Shown: positions 42,563-53,040 of the stretch, one piece after another
Numbering within the stretch: position 1 is the stretch's first letter
Layout of the letters: each line of letters starts with the position of its first letter
From: Yponomeuta sedellus
Lineage: Eukaryota; Arthropoda; Insecta; Lepidoptera; Yponomeutidae
Assembly (NCBI GenBank): GCA_934045075.1
Contig: OW203729.1
Location: 3,094,316-3,158,315, forward strand
Direction of reading: 5' to 3'
Length of the DNA stretch: 64,000 nt
Position numbers and translations under genes: made by a program
Notes under the pieces: model-generated
Seen by the model: only the letters and a program-made list of their open reading frames with translations
What the model was told of the DNA's origin: nothing
Databases searched by the model: none

Positions 42563-42757
42563 CATGTAATGGCAGTCGTTAAGCCATGTCAGAGACCTTA
42601 TGGGCGACTTGCTAACTTCAGATAGTAAGGCCCGCCACTGTCTTACAATCGTCCACCAACCCGGACTTGGCCCCCGTGGTGGAGTATGGCCTAACCTTCC
42701 TGCGATGCAGGAAGAGACCCGTGCTCCAGCAGTGGGGACATACAAGGGTTGATATCG
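42563..42757 (+). repeat. Repeat H, partial
   Basis: TAATGGCAGTCGTTAAGCCA to GGGACATACAAGGGTTGATA, followed by ATCGATATCGATA. Confidence 0.75.
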
Positions 42758-43084
42758 ATATCGATATAAACGCAGCTTGGTCGACGGGATGGTCGATATT
42801 TATAAGACGAGCCTTCTGTTAATGGAGTTTTTATAAGTAAAAGTGTGAACATTGTCTCTCGTTCACTGGATTGCGTTGCGATACACTTTCACTCAATCGG
42901 GATTTAATACTTTAATCGTATTAGTGACGGCTTTTTGTTTACTTTTTTTTACGAGAAACGTAAACTGGTAATCCATAATGGTTTCATAGATACATTTTTG
43001 CTTTAATGTTAGTTAGATAACACCTATGACACATGATATTTAGTTTTAGGTGCTCGAAAATTGTCTTAGATAGATAGATAGATA

Positions 43085-43255
43085 AATCCTTACTTACTAA
43101 TTTTATAAACGTAAATATGGATGGATGGATGTTTGTTACACTTTCACGTAAAAACTACTCAATGGATTTTAATAAAACTTTACAGTAATATAGCTTATTC
43201 ATCAGAATAACACATAGACTACTGTTCTAAAGATATTGTATGAATATCTTTAAAA
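43085..43255 (+). repeat. Common insect dispersed repeat, second copy
   Basis: ACTAATTTTATAAACGTAAA, CGTAAAAACTACTCAATGGA, GATTTTAATAAAACTTTAC, GAATAACACATAGACTACTG. Confidence 0.45.
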
Positions 43256-43557
43256 TATTTTCATTTTATGTTAAATATTATTGCCTACACTTGATGTACT
43301 CGTACTTACATGCACTATTGGCATCCTTGTCACCTAGTTACTCTACATCATAGTTATTTAGTGAAAAATATTCATGGGTTCAGGTTTAATATTGTCCTGT
43401 AGTAATTTTTTGTATAAACTTTAGCCTGTTTCCTGTTTTTTTCCAAATAAATCAATAAAATAAAGTAGGAAAAAATCTACCCTCTAATCCTGCGTAGACG
43501 AAGTCGTGGGCGCCAGATAGTCTGTAGTATAATGTAGCATTTAGACGCTATATAAAA

Positions 43558-43705
43558 ACACCCGAGACCACGGCAACTGTAGCGCTGCCGAAACGCCGGG
43601 AAATAAGGTAATTAGGTTTTACTTAATAAATAATCGCGATTTGACCCGTTTAATATATAGGTAACTATGTATGAGTAGCGCGAATCATTAAGAAATACTA
43701 TATAA
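43558..43705 (+). repeat. Penelope-like terminal repeat, type b
   Basis: CCCGAGACCACGGCAACTGT, AGCGCTGCCGAAACGCCGGG, then AATAAATAATCGCGATTTG, CCCGTTTAATATATAGGTAA, GCGCGAATCATTAAGAAATA. Confidence 0.5.
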
Positions 43706-43739
43706 AAATAGGTAGATGGTGGTAGGTAAATAGGTATCG

Positions 43740-43870
43740 AACGCCGATCGCGATGCTGCCGGCAGATGCTGGATGCGGCAAGCTGAATACAGGGCGCTAT
43801 GGCGTTCATTAGGGGACGGCTATGTCCAGCATTGGACTACATAATATAGCCTGAAGAAGAAGAAGATCGC
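43740..43870 (+). mobile_element. LINE C-terminus and tail (YVQHWTT-type)
   Basis: Translation on the plus strand gives GRCWMRQAEYRALWRSLGDG, then YVQHWTT and a stop. This is the terminus of a LINE ORF2 of RTE type as I recognise it, followed by an AAGAAGAAGAAG tail. A second copy lies at 27583-27740 on the other strand. Confidence 0.7.
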
Positions 43871-43924
43871 GATGAGGGACCCATGAACAGGCATACATCC
43901 AACCGTGAACAAATGCTGAAGAAG

Positions 43925-44040
43925 AGGAAGATAGAATTCTTTATTGAATTACACCAGGCTTGGTATTTAAATTACTAAGTACTTCGAGAAGTATCAAATG
44001 TCTTAGATACAATAAAAAAATATCTACATAATTTAGATGC
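43925..44040 (-). repeat. Probable LINE 3' end remnant
   Basis: The minus strand ends TTCAATAAAGAATTCTATC, similar to LINE-A termini. The rest is not alignable by eye. Confidence 0.4.
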
Positions 44041-44869
44041 ACAAGAATTCGTTAAGCCCACAGGCAACTCCAAATTGAGTTCGAGAAAAAAATTCTCAAG
44101 GCATTTTTTCGCACTTGCACTACCCAGATTGGTGTTAAAACAACATCAACACAGCCCCATCATTTGGACACCCGTCTGGCCCTCTAACATGATACAAAAC
44201 GAGAGATCCCCAGAAACAAGACTACTTTTCTTGCCGCGAACTTACAAGGAGTGAAATTATCGCGGCATCGACGGAGTAGAAAGGTGCACAGCGCAAGTGT
44301 TTGAACTTCCTTTGGCGTTGCGGAACAGGTGTACGATGGACCCTTTGGGTCTGACGTTTCGGACCTGGTGTACTCATCATCAAACCATTCTGTCTCCACC
44401 GAGGGCACGAGTCTCTTCACTAAGGAAGGGATAGGACACACTTTGTAACGGTGCAAACCTCTTCACACCATTTTGATTTCTTTTTCTATCTATCATTTTC
44501 AAATATTTAAATTACGTCACACATTCTTCGATTTCCCTCATTTTTCCTCACTACTACTTTACCCTTTGACCAGATCTGACTTTTTTACCTGCTTCTCCGT
44601 TTATCCGTTTTTATCCAGTTTTCTGTTTTATTAAAATATTATACTAAATCTATAAATAAAACCACACCTGAAGTCGTTCCATTATTTAAAAGTTTTACAA
44701 CGTTGCAACTTCACCACGGGGAAGCCAAGTTGGCTTCAACTTCACTGACTGAAAATCAGCGCTCACTGACTGAAAATCGGCGCTGAAGGCTTGTCCATCA
44801 GGATATTGGTGAGTCACGCCGTGACCTTTCGTTTTTCTTTCTTTTTTTGTTTTTTGTGATTGTTATTAT

Positions 44870-44912
44870 ATTCTTTTTAATGCACTAACCCGTGCTAAGG
44901 ACAATTTTAAAT
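44870..44912 (-). mobile_element. SINE S1 tail-only fragment
   Basis: Only TTTTTAATGCACTAACCCGT and GCTAAGGACAATTTTAAA remain, ending exactly at the internal A/T run. Confidence 0.6.
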
Positions 44913-45037
44913 GTTATGTTTAGTAATATGTTTTAAGTTTGTTACTGTGGCGTGTACACTGTTTCTATAATAAATGTTTTTCTTCTTTTTTCTGCTTCTT
45001 CTAACTTCCTTTGGCGTTTTTAAAACTCATTATCAAC

Positions 45038-45290
45038 CTATTATATCTCCACCGACGGATATGGGTCTTCTCCTTAAGTGAGGTATAGGCCATACTCCAT
45101 CACGGGGGCCAAGTCCGGATTGGTCAAGGCTAGCAAGACTAGTAGCTGGTCGTATTGTCGGAAGTTTTCTAGCCGCCCTAAGGCCCCTGACTTGGCTTAA
45201 GGACTGCCATCTATCGACGGCTGCCGACACCAACTGAAACACCGCTCGGAAAAATGCCACTAGCGTTAGTAATGGACGGCCATCCATCAA
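45038..45290 (-). repeat. Repeat H, diverged
   Basis: CATACTCCATCACGGGGGCC, GTCCGGATTGGTCAAGGC, CTTAAGGACTGCCATCTATC. The most diverged copy; ends at the MITE boundary at 45297. Confidence 0.6.
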
Positions 45291-45296
45291 TGTACT

Positions 45297-45605
45297 GAGT
45301 GCTTAGTGCGAGTTTTTTAACTACTCGATCGCGTTAACGTAAACTCATATTTCTATGGCATCGAGGAAGCGCCACCTAGTGACAAGTATGGAAATTAAAA
45401 TTGCTGAGTGCGAGTTGTAATGGTTTACGTTGAGAAGTGAACACGTTTACCAGCCAAAACACGAATAAACGCGAGTGCGAGTTGTACTGTGACAGCGATT
45501 TGCCAGTTCGAACGGTTAACTTACTCATACTCACTACTCAATGCTCGATTAACGCGGTAGTAAAGTTATTCGATTGGATCTGTCAAACTCGCACTAAGCA
45601 CACTG
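45297..45605. mobile_element. MITE M1
   Basis: Full-length; right terminal repeat slightly altered (AAGCACACTG). Same orientation as 36980-37285. Confidence 0.82.
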
Positions 45606-46189
45606 AACGCGTAACCTTCTCAGGCCGCCATCTCATTACGTAGATGTTATTGTGGATACACTTATATATTTTTTTTCAAGATAAACGTTTCTGTACCCTC
45701 AATAAGGTACAACAGGAACATACGAGTAAGCTTGGACGCTGTCAGCTCACAGTAATTAAGTAAGCGTTTTATTAAGTAGTGCTTACCTTCCGTGGTCATA
45801 AAAGTTAGCGACCACAAGTCATATCCATGCCATGTGGTTTCTTGCAAGGGCCGGATATAGGGGAGGGCCTCTGGTTCTGCAGCCTCGGAGTCTCCACGTG
45901 GGAGGGGCCCCCACATTGAAAGTTGGAGACGAAATTTTCTACCTAATGCCGCAAATGGTAAATGTAATTTGTTACTGTGGGCCTCGACTTCTTTGTTGAT
46001 ATTGAATTTACTCCTCTCCGGCCCTGTGTCTTGTAGTCCACACTTTCTAAGTTGAATCGTGTTAGGTTTTTTATGAATTATTTACGAATTGACATGAGTT
46101 TATACGTTTGATTTATTTTACTACCTTAAAATCGAATTTATAATTCATTTATAATAAAGGATAATCCACGTCAAATTGTCTAAACTGAC
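45606..46189. other. No feature seen
   Basis: No gene or repeat recognised. Confidence 0.4.
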
Positions 46190-46395
46190 CTTCTCTCAAA
46201 GAGAGAGAGAGAATTTCAAGTGCTGAGGTGCCTCAGACGCTGAGGTTTCCTCACGATGTTTTCCTTCATAGCGAATCGTATTGCTACTACAAATTCCCAA
46301 ATGAACCTGAAAACTAAGACTTCCCTGGGCAAATTAGAATCCACGAGCTATGAGGCAAGTGTTCTACTCTATCGACCGCGCTACCACCTCGTTAA
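46190..46395 (-). mobile_element. SINE S5
   Basis: Minus strand: GAGGTGGTAGCGCGGTCGAT at the head, AGTAGCAATACGATTCGC, CATCGTGAGGAAACCTCAGC, and a GA-rich tract (TCTCTCTCTCTTTGAGAG) near 46195-46215. Confidence 0.65.
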
Positions 46396-46589
46396 ATAAT
46401 TCATTTATGTAACGAAATTCTGTAACTAACGTAAACAGGCCCTTTTTTACCACTGCTCCGACTTACCAAGGATTGCTGGAAAAAAACTTGCAATAAAGTA
46501 TAATTCATGAATTATCTTTACCGTAAGAAGTAAAGACTAGGCCAATCCAATGTAAAGCTGATGTACCTGCAACAAAAGAAAAAAGCATC

Positions 46590-47370
46590 ATAAGAAAACA
46601 GGCCAAGTACGTGTCAGGCCACTCGCAGTGTAGGGTTCCGTAGAAGGGCATTTTTTATTTATTTATTTAAAAGAACACATGAAAAAACTACAAATACATC
46701 ATTTGCCACACTGTTAACGCAGTTTATCGGCAAGCTCTTGGTAATAATTTTTGTAAATAAACTTACACAATCTAAGCAACCAACAGTATCGATAGTACTT
46801 TCTGAATCTGAAGCATGATTTAGATTGATTAACAACTTATTAACTTTATTATCATCAATTATTTATTTAATTCTTTACTGCGAAAAAGATACTGTACAAA
46901 AGGGGGACTTAATGCTAATTGCATTTTCTAAAAGTCAACCCGCAGGGGGTACAGGCGAGGCAACAAGTGAGGCCAACAATCCGGAACTTCGGTCCGGATT
47001 AATTTACATAATTTTTAGTCGGAACTTGGTCGGACTCTTCCGACAAAAATCAATCTAGTGAGTCCGGAACTGAGTAAATAATGTTTACGAAAGTTTTAGT
47101 TTAAGTATCAATCTTGTCAAAGTTACGGTATCAATATCAAATAACAAATTCTATGGAGCTCGTACGAAGTTTTCCTGCAATAACTTGCTCCACTATGACT
47201 TGTTAACTTGTAAAGCTTACTTTGCTGTTGTAGTTTTCCTTTCAATTTCATTAAATACGCCACTGCCCTGAAAATTTTCACGTAATCGTTACTAGAAAGA
47301 CTCCTTTAGCCAGGAGATGCAAACAGAATTACAAGGGTTCCTTACTGACTACGGAACCTTAAAACAAAGC
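46590..47370. repeat. Dispersed repeat bounded by GGTTCCGTA-type inverted ends
   Basis: Left GGCCAAGTACGTGTCAGGCC, AGGGTTCCGTAGAAGGGC; right CTACGGAACCTTAAAACA. Such ends are common in moth genomes as I recall. The interior holds a LINE-like (AAAT)n tail (46655-46680) and no coding sequence I recognise. Confidence 0.45.
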
Positions 47371-47579
47371 AATATTTACTTTCGTCATCCTACCTGACGA
47401 AAGATTTATTATCTGACATTATTATAATTAACAGTGGTGGATAGATCGAGGCTATTATAAACATATTGTCAACTATAGTGCGGTCATCATGTGAAGGAGA
47501 CTTACGGAATTTGCTAGAAGTTTTACACTATGCTAATGTTAGATCTCTGTTAGAGATAAGTTCGCCTTTATGTTATGAT

Positions 47580-47645
47580 TTAAAAACCTATTTAGAGACT
47601 AATAATTCCACTCATGCCGGGATTCGAACCCGCGACCTTTGGACT
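47580..47645 (-). mobile_element. SINE S1 fragment starting at the internal A/T run
   Basis: Reads TTTAAAAACCTATTTAGAGA to GATTCGAACCCGCGACC; no tail, no target duplication recognised. Confidence 0.6.
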
Positions 47646-49574
47646 TTCTTTGTCAGATTGTCCTCCGCGTAATCTATTGATTTTGAAACTACCCGCTTTG
47701 ACGTTCATTAAATAAACATTTTATTTTTATGGTGAATACTTTTTTACTTTCACTGAGGATTTCACTGACTTGCACATACACTGAGGGAAGAAACTGATCT
47801 ATTTTTCACTTCAATCAGTCACTTCAGCAGCGCAGTGACTGCAGCGGGGACATCTTTCAATGACTGAACTAACTCGTCCATCGTGCGCGGGCGCAGCGGA
47901 AATCTCAATGGCAGCCAATTACACCTCACGTGTGATGAGGCGACCCGTGTCAGTCGATTATCTCCGTGTTTGTGCCTACAATATGTGTGGGAAAGGTAGA
48001 CCGGCTCGAGCCTAATCATCGCGAGGCTCCGTTGACATCTGTTGTTTATAATAGGAGTGTGATTTTTGAACGCACCCATGACGGGCGGAACTACTTGACA
48101 CCTGTCAGATGAGGTGAAAAATGTACCTCTTGTTTCTTAAACGTTTAATTTCCCAAAATTGTGTGGCAATTAGATTGCCGGGTTCATATCTTCGCGTGAA
48201 GTGCAAGATAAGTTCAGGGACGGATCCCAGTGTTGAGTGTTGTGTTGTCGGGCGACGGATCGCCCAAAATAGTGGACATCTCCTTTGGTGAGAACGTGGT
48301 GCCGTGAAGGTGCATTGAGGTTAGCTTTCTGGGGAAAGAGCTCTTGGAATAGACGGGGAAATCTAGGGATTCCCAGACCTTCCAGTGCACCCATCCCGAA
48401 CGGCGCCGGCTGCCAAGTCGAGAGGCGTCGACGAAGACAGACTTTGCAAGTGCCTTGTTTTTTTAGGTGGGTCCTATACCCAACATCTGTCATTGACAGT
48501 TTAAGATATTGACATGTAATTGTGAAGCATCTACACTTAGCGTGTGGAAGGCGCTGGTGCACGTCATACAGTATGTTAGACCAGTACAGACACCGCCGTT
48601 ACAATGCTACACTTAATCTGTACGTAAATTATATTTGTCAAATATGTGTATTAGGAAAATATGGCAAGTGAATAAATAAATATTATTATTACTATAGATA
48701 GATAGAATATAATTTTTTAATACAGTTGCTCAAAAAGTGGCGTATTGCAGGGACGTATAGCGTTCGGGATGTGGGCTATTACATACTCGTGCTTTTTTTT
48801 ACCTTTCCCGAACTCGTGCGTTCTCTTTCCCAACTGTCAAATTAATGTCTATTAAAAAGAAAAACCAACCATGAAGTTTTTACTAAAAAAAATCATAGAA
48901 GTTTTTATGATTCATGCAAATACGTATATTTCTAAAAATAAGCTACTAATTTGTTTCAATATCAGATTTAATGATTTGATTGAATGAGTTAGGTTAGGTT
49001 TCATTTCATTTCATCTCATTAAATTTCATTTTCATTTCATACCAATAAAAAAATTCTACTGAAGACTTGGCTGTATGGGCATAGTTCCCTTTGCCTACCA
49101 GAATGGGTGAAGAAAAAAGATCTCTGCTTATATTCTTTCACGGTTGGAGCCATTTTCCAAATATTTTTTCTTTATTAAATTGCTTATTTTTTTCGCAACT
49201 GTATTAAATAGAACCGACACCGGCTGATTATGATGATGTAATTTTTGATTTCAAAAACCTGCGAAACGACGCACAGGCTTGAGTGTACAGTAATGTTTAC
49301 GTAATTTCCCCATCAAACTATGTCGCAGAGGTAAAAACTGTCAACACAACATACCGGCCTAACTGCGCAACGCGACTGCATGCCAGTTGGAAGCTCAAAC
49401 ATCTGTAATGGGCGTCGTAAACAGCGAACTGGAACCAAATTCTCCCAATTGAAAAGACTTCGAACTAAACCTTCTCTAGTTTAATTTCGGAATTCGGAAC
49501 CAAGCTAACAATTCAAAAGTTCTGAAGAACACTGTGAGCCACGGTTTTTGAAACAAGTTTTTGGGGTTTCTTAT
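47646..49574. other. Unassigned
   Basis: 48180-48560 has overlapping frames on both strands with no recognised motif. 48700-48720 carries a GATAGATAGA run; 48990-49045 carries (CATTT)n-like repeats as in LINE-C tails. Confidence 0.35.
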
Positions 49575-49902
49575 CTACAGTGTATTTATTCTTACTTGTC
49601 CAATTTAGTAAACAAGATTCTACCCTTAAACTGTGACTTTTTAGTCCAAAACTGCCATATTGACCGCCAATTGTATAACATTACTTAGATTTAAGAATCA
49701 TGGTTGTAATATTTTTCTGGTTGTGCAATAAAGTGTTCTCTATCTATCTATTTCCATAAATGAAGTAACCTGGAACACTCTTTTAGATAACACAGATAGT
49801 TCATGAATTTGCGAGAAATTGTCTAGTTTAGGCATCTAATCTCAATTTTAAGGTTAGAATCTTGTTTACTAAATTGGACAAGTAAGAATAAATAGACTGT
49901 AA
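49575..49902. mobile_element. MITE with about 45-bp inverted ends, split by a LINE-A 3' end
   Basis: Left end CTACAGTGTATTTATTCTTA, CTTGTCCAATTTAGTAAACA; right end is its inverse (AAATTGGACAAGTAAGAATA, AATAGACTGTAA). The LINE insertion lies at 49657-49751. Half of another copy is at 54788-54945. Confidence 0.78.
49657..49751 (+). mobile_element. LINE-A 3' end nested in a MITE
   Basis: About 95 bp from GACCGCCAATTGTATAAC to GTTCTCTATCTATCTAT, matching the 3' end of LINE-A copy 2. It splits the element at 49575-49902, whose empty version is seen near 54855-54870 (CTGCCATATTTCCATAAATG). ATT is repeated at the junctions. Confidence 0.75.
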
Positions 49903-50082
49903 TAAGGAATCCTTCTAAATGTGTGACCAAACCCTATTCACTTTCTAGATCTAAGACCTAGGCAGGAACTAGACTTAGAGTTATAGGCCTAATATCAAGG
50001 AATCAGAACAAGAAATCATTTTTGGTGACACTCTTAGCTCTTAACAGCATTTTATTGCACAAACAGAGAAACGGGTCGAAAT

Positions 50083-50315
50083 CAACCCTTGTATGTCCAC
50101 ACTGTTGGGGCACGGGTCTCTTGCTGCATCGCAGGTATATTAGGCCATACTCCACCACGGAGGCTAAGTCCGGGTTGGTGGAGAATTGTAAGACAGTGGC
50201 GGGCCTTACTGTCAGAAGTTATCAAGCCACCCAGAAGGCCTCTGACATGGCCTAACGACTGCCATTACGTGACGGCCGGCACCAACAGCTTAACATGCCT
50301 TGCGAAGCATGGTAA
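50083..50315 (-). repeat. Repeat H, partial
   Basis: AATCAACCCTTGTATGTCCA to ACATGCCTTGCGAAGCATGG. A possible LINE 3' tail follows to about 50520 (ATGAATAAAATAAAATAA). Confidence 0.75.
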
Positions 50316-50939
50316 ATATAAAGGAACAAATAATATATGTCTGATGATAGTCTGATTGTAATATTGCATTTCTAGTTGTCTGCGTATATGTAAGTCTAAA
50401 AATGCTGTGTATACCTTTAATTGGCATAATCGCTAGCCCTAAGTCACTTTTAGTATAAGCTTTATCATGTTTGCGTGCTTGCTGTTGGTGTACCTAATGA
50501 ATAAAATAAAATAAAAATAGTGTAATAAAAACTGTGTTATTTTTATTTAATCAGACACCAAGGTTTGCCACTTGCCAGGATCCTGGGAAAACTCTTACGC
50601 TTTTTACTGTTGTAATAACTAGGATTTCTGATAGGTACTTTTAGAAAAAACATTTTATAAATTATGCAAATATTATTTTAGTGCGTATGCGTACTAGTAG
50701 GCCTCGTAGAGTCACTTAATAGAATAAGCCCCCTGAGTGCGCAGACGCAGCTAAAGTAGGACTCCTCAAATGTCGCGGCTATTCCCAGACGGGTACAATG
50801 GCCTGTGATGCGCGGACGCCGGTCCTCATGATGCAGTTGCGCTCCCAAAGATATTTTTGTTTCAGGAAGACTAAATTAATCAGAACTGCTCTAAGCAGAA
50901 GATTTAAAAAAACCGGTAAAAGTGGTTTCACCGGTTTTC
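50316..50939. other. Probable LINE tail then unassigned
   Basis: 50300-50520 ends in ATGAATAAAATAAAATAAAA like a LINE 3' end; 50520-50939 is unassigned. Confidence 0.35.
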
Positions 50940-51084
50940 ATCAACTTTTTTGTATATATTTGGCATTTCTGAGAGTACGTCCAAGGCTCATTAGTATGGC
51001 AAAACAACGATTACCGAGTCTGCTAGAAACAAATTAAATAAAGTCATTAATAAACAGAGCAAATTGTCGTCTTTTATTGCACCA

Positions 51085-51250
51085 ATTAAGAGATTAATTG
51101 CAAGAGGTCCCGGGTTCGATCCCCGGCTGGGGACAAAAAAAACCTTAGGTCTTGGATGTTTATATGTTTGTGATGTCGTTGTTTCTGGTTCCCACGTCAC
51201 AGGGTATCCTAGTGTGGGGCCAGAAGCAATGTATGTAAATGTTATGTTAA
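51085..51250 (+). mobile_element. SINE S4, 5'-truncated
   Basis: GGTCCCGGGTTCGATCCCCG, then GGTCTTGGATGTTTATATG, CTAGTGTGGGGCCAGAAGC. Plus orientation; inserted into the tandem segment at a different place from the 52.2-kb copy. Confidence 0.75.
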
Positions 51251-51493
51251 TTACCAGTGTTATCGGCATCCCAAAGAATTTTGATTAATATTTCTTGATC
51301 CACGTTAAAACCATCAAAATATGCTTTTTCTGTGAGTATTTATCTTTGTTTAATATTTCTTAAATAGTTCTACTAAACAGTGACTTGCCTACTCCTGTTA
51401 AGAAGTTTCAGATTAAATCTACTCGTAATATACAACATATCGTGTCACTGTGTATGTTATCAAAAACTCCCCCGAAACGGCTTCACCGATTTT

Positions 51494-51644
51494 AAAAACT
51501 TATTTAGAGGCTAAAAATTCCACCCATGCCGGGATTAGAACCCGCGACCTCTGGCTATCCGTGCCAGCGCTCTTTCCAACTGAGCTAATCGGCGACTAAC
51601 CGGCATCAGTGAAATTTCGAACATCTTTACAATACGTACCCTTG
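51494..51644 (-). mobile_element. SINE S1 lacking its tail, ended at the internal A-run, with target duplication
   Basis: In minus orientation it runs from a partial 5' region through the tRNA-like core and stops at AAGTTTTTAAAA, with no GTCCTTAGCACGGG tail. CCGATTTT flanks at 51486-51493 and 51645-51652, so the end is an insertion end and not later erosion. Confidence 0.75.
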
Positions 51645-52149
51645 CCGATTTTTATAATTTATAATATACGATATAAACAAAGTTATTCCATAAACAGCGC
51701 AAACATTGTTCCTTTAGATGAATTAATAAAAAGATTAATTACTAGTGTTATCGGCATCCCAAAGAATTTTGATTAAGATTTCTTGATCGACGGCAAAGCC
51801 ATCGAAATACTATGCTTTTTCACTAAGTATTAAACTTTTTCCTTAAATAGTTCTACTAAACAGAGAGATGTTACCTACGCTGGTAAAGGACGTTGACAGA
51901 CTAAATCTACTCGTAATATAAAAAATGTCGTGTTACAGTGTTTGTTATTGAACTCCCCCGAAACGCGTCACTGATTGTCATAATATTTTTTTGTGTATAT
52001 TTCAGAAGTATCATTTCATTTTTTAAATGAAATGTGGAAATACTGTTGAAGTAGCCAATAAATATTAATAAGTCTGAGTATAGGTGGCTTATTAAAGTGA
52101 CAAAATTACGTTTACCGAGTCAGCTAGTTAAGAGAAAAATAACATTTAC

Positions 52150-52336
52150 AAACAGGCACATACGTTGTTACTGGCCCCACACTAGGATACCCTGTGTCGT
52201 GGGAACCAGAAACAACGACATCACAAACATGAAAACGTCCGAGACCTGGGGGATTTTTTTTAATCCCCAGCCGGGGTTCGAACCCGGCACCTCTCGCATG
52301 GTAGGCAGATGCATTACCGCTGCGCCACAGAGGTAG
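52150..52336 (-). mobile_element. SINE S4 (tRNA-derived)
   Basis: Minus strand: CCTCTGTGGCGCAGCGGTAA, GGTGCCGGGTTCGAACCCCG, then GTTTCTGGTTCCCACGACAC and AGGGTATCCTAGTGTGGGGC. The tRNA-like head is complete with both boxes. Confidence 0.82.
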
Positions 52337-52604
52337 TCAATAAAGTCGTTCATAAACAGAGTAAACATGTCTCCTTTAGTTGCACCAATTGCCAGATTAA
52401 TTACCAGTGTTATCGGCATCGGACACTAATTTGCGATTTTATTTGCATTTGAGATCGGCTATGATAATCTTTATGACATCGGAGAAAGGCGTCAGAATAT
52501 AATCAATCGACTGCGGTACACAGATTAGGAAGCCAGAAGAACCATGCTTAGGCATTCAGGCGGTTTGGGTGCTAACTAGCGACCCCAATGGAATTAAAAT
52601 CATA

Positions 52605-52835
52605 ACGTGCCTTTTGAAGCGCTCCCGTGCTTCGCAAGGCACGTTAAGCCGTAAGAGCCGGCTGTCGTTAAGAGGCCTCATGTGCGGCTTGATAACTTCT
52701 GACAGTAAGCCCCGCCACTGTCCTACATTCCTCCACCTACCCGGACTTGGCCCCCGCGGTGGAGTATGGCCTAACCTTCCTGCGATGTAGGAAGAGACCC
52801 GTGCGCCAGCAGTGGGGACAAACGAAGAGTTGATA
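52605..52835 (+). repeat. Repeat H, partial
   Basis: CGTGCTTCGCAAGGCACGTT to GGGGACAAACGAAGAGTTGA. Confidence 0.75.
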
Positions 52836-52874
52836 TTTAAACAAACAAGAATGGGATTCTTAAATAGAGCATTA

Positions 52875-53040
52875 AGAGTCTGAGTAGATGAAAAGTACCC
52901 AGAACCAGCGTGCGGGCATGCAACGACTTATTAAATTAACGTTGATGAAGCGAAGGTGACCTGTCAGGATCGTAGCAAGTGCATTATCCCTAGTCTCTGT
53001 CTACCCATATGGGATACAGGCATGAGGTTATGTTAGAACG
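52875..53040 (+). mobile_element. LINE-type ORF 3' terminus, decayed copy
   Basis: Same terminal block as 6745-6915 and 15945-16142 (AACGTTGATGAAGCGAAGG, GGGATACAGGCATGAGG), with substitutions and a small insertion. It ends at GGTTATGT without tail expansion. Confidence 0.6.

Larger units (their letters stand above)
41734..43084. other. Unassigned apart from H copies
   Basis: Between H fragments at 42090-42190 and 42563-42757 nothing is recognised; short GATA repeats at 43068-43083. Confidence 0.4.
43256..45037. other. Mostly unassigned
   Basis: Besides listed fragments: a 90-codon minus-strand frame at 44184-44456 without recognised motif, a 21-bp direct repeat (TCACTGACTGAAAATCAGCG) at 44730-44785, and a LINE-like tail at 44930-45005. 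Confidence 0.35.
50940..52430. repeat. Tandemly repeated segment, about three units, with independent SINE insertions
   Basis: Block d (AGTGTTATCGGCATCCCAAA to CTCCCCCGAAACG) spans 51252-51480 and 51740-51970 and begins again at 52407. Block c (AAACAGAGCAAA...AGATTAATT) appears at 51035, 51670 and 52340. Block b (ATTACCGAGTCTGCTAG) appears at 50998 and 52110. S4 (51085-51250, +), S1 (51494-51644) and S4 (52150-52336, -) sit in different units. No protein function recognised. Confidence 0.7.

Noticed and set aside
44184..44456. 90-codon minus-strand frame
   Set aside because: No family motif and no exon signals; left unassigned.
48170..48562. 130-codon minus-strand frame and overlapping 75-codon plus-strand frame
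   Set aside because: No recognisable motif or splice support, and both strands are open, so a chance or ancient element is more likely.
48990..49000. Telomere-like TTAGG repeats
   Set aside because: Only two units (GTTAGGTTAGG), expected by chance, and next to CATTT-type repeats.
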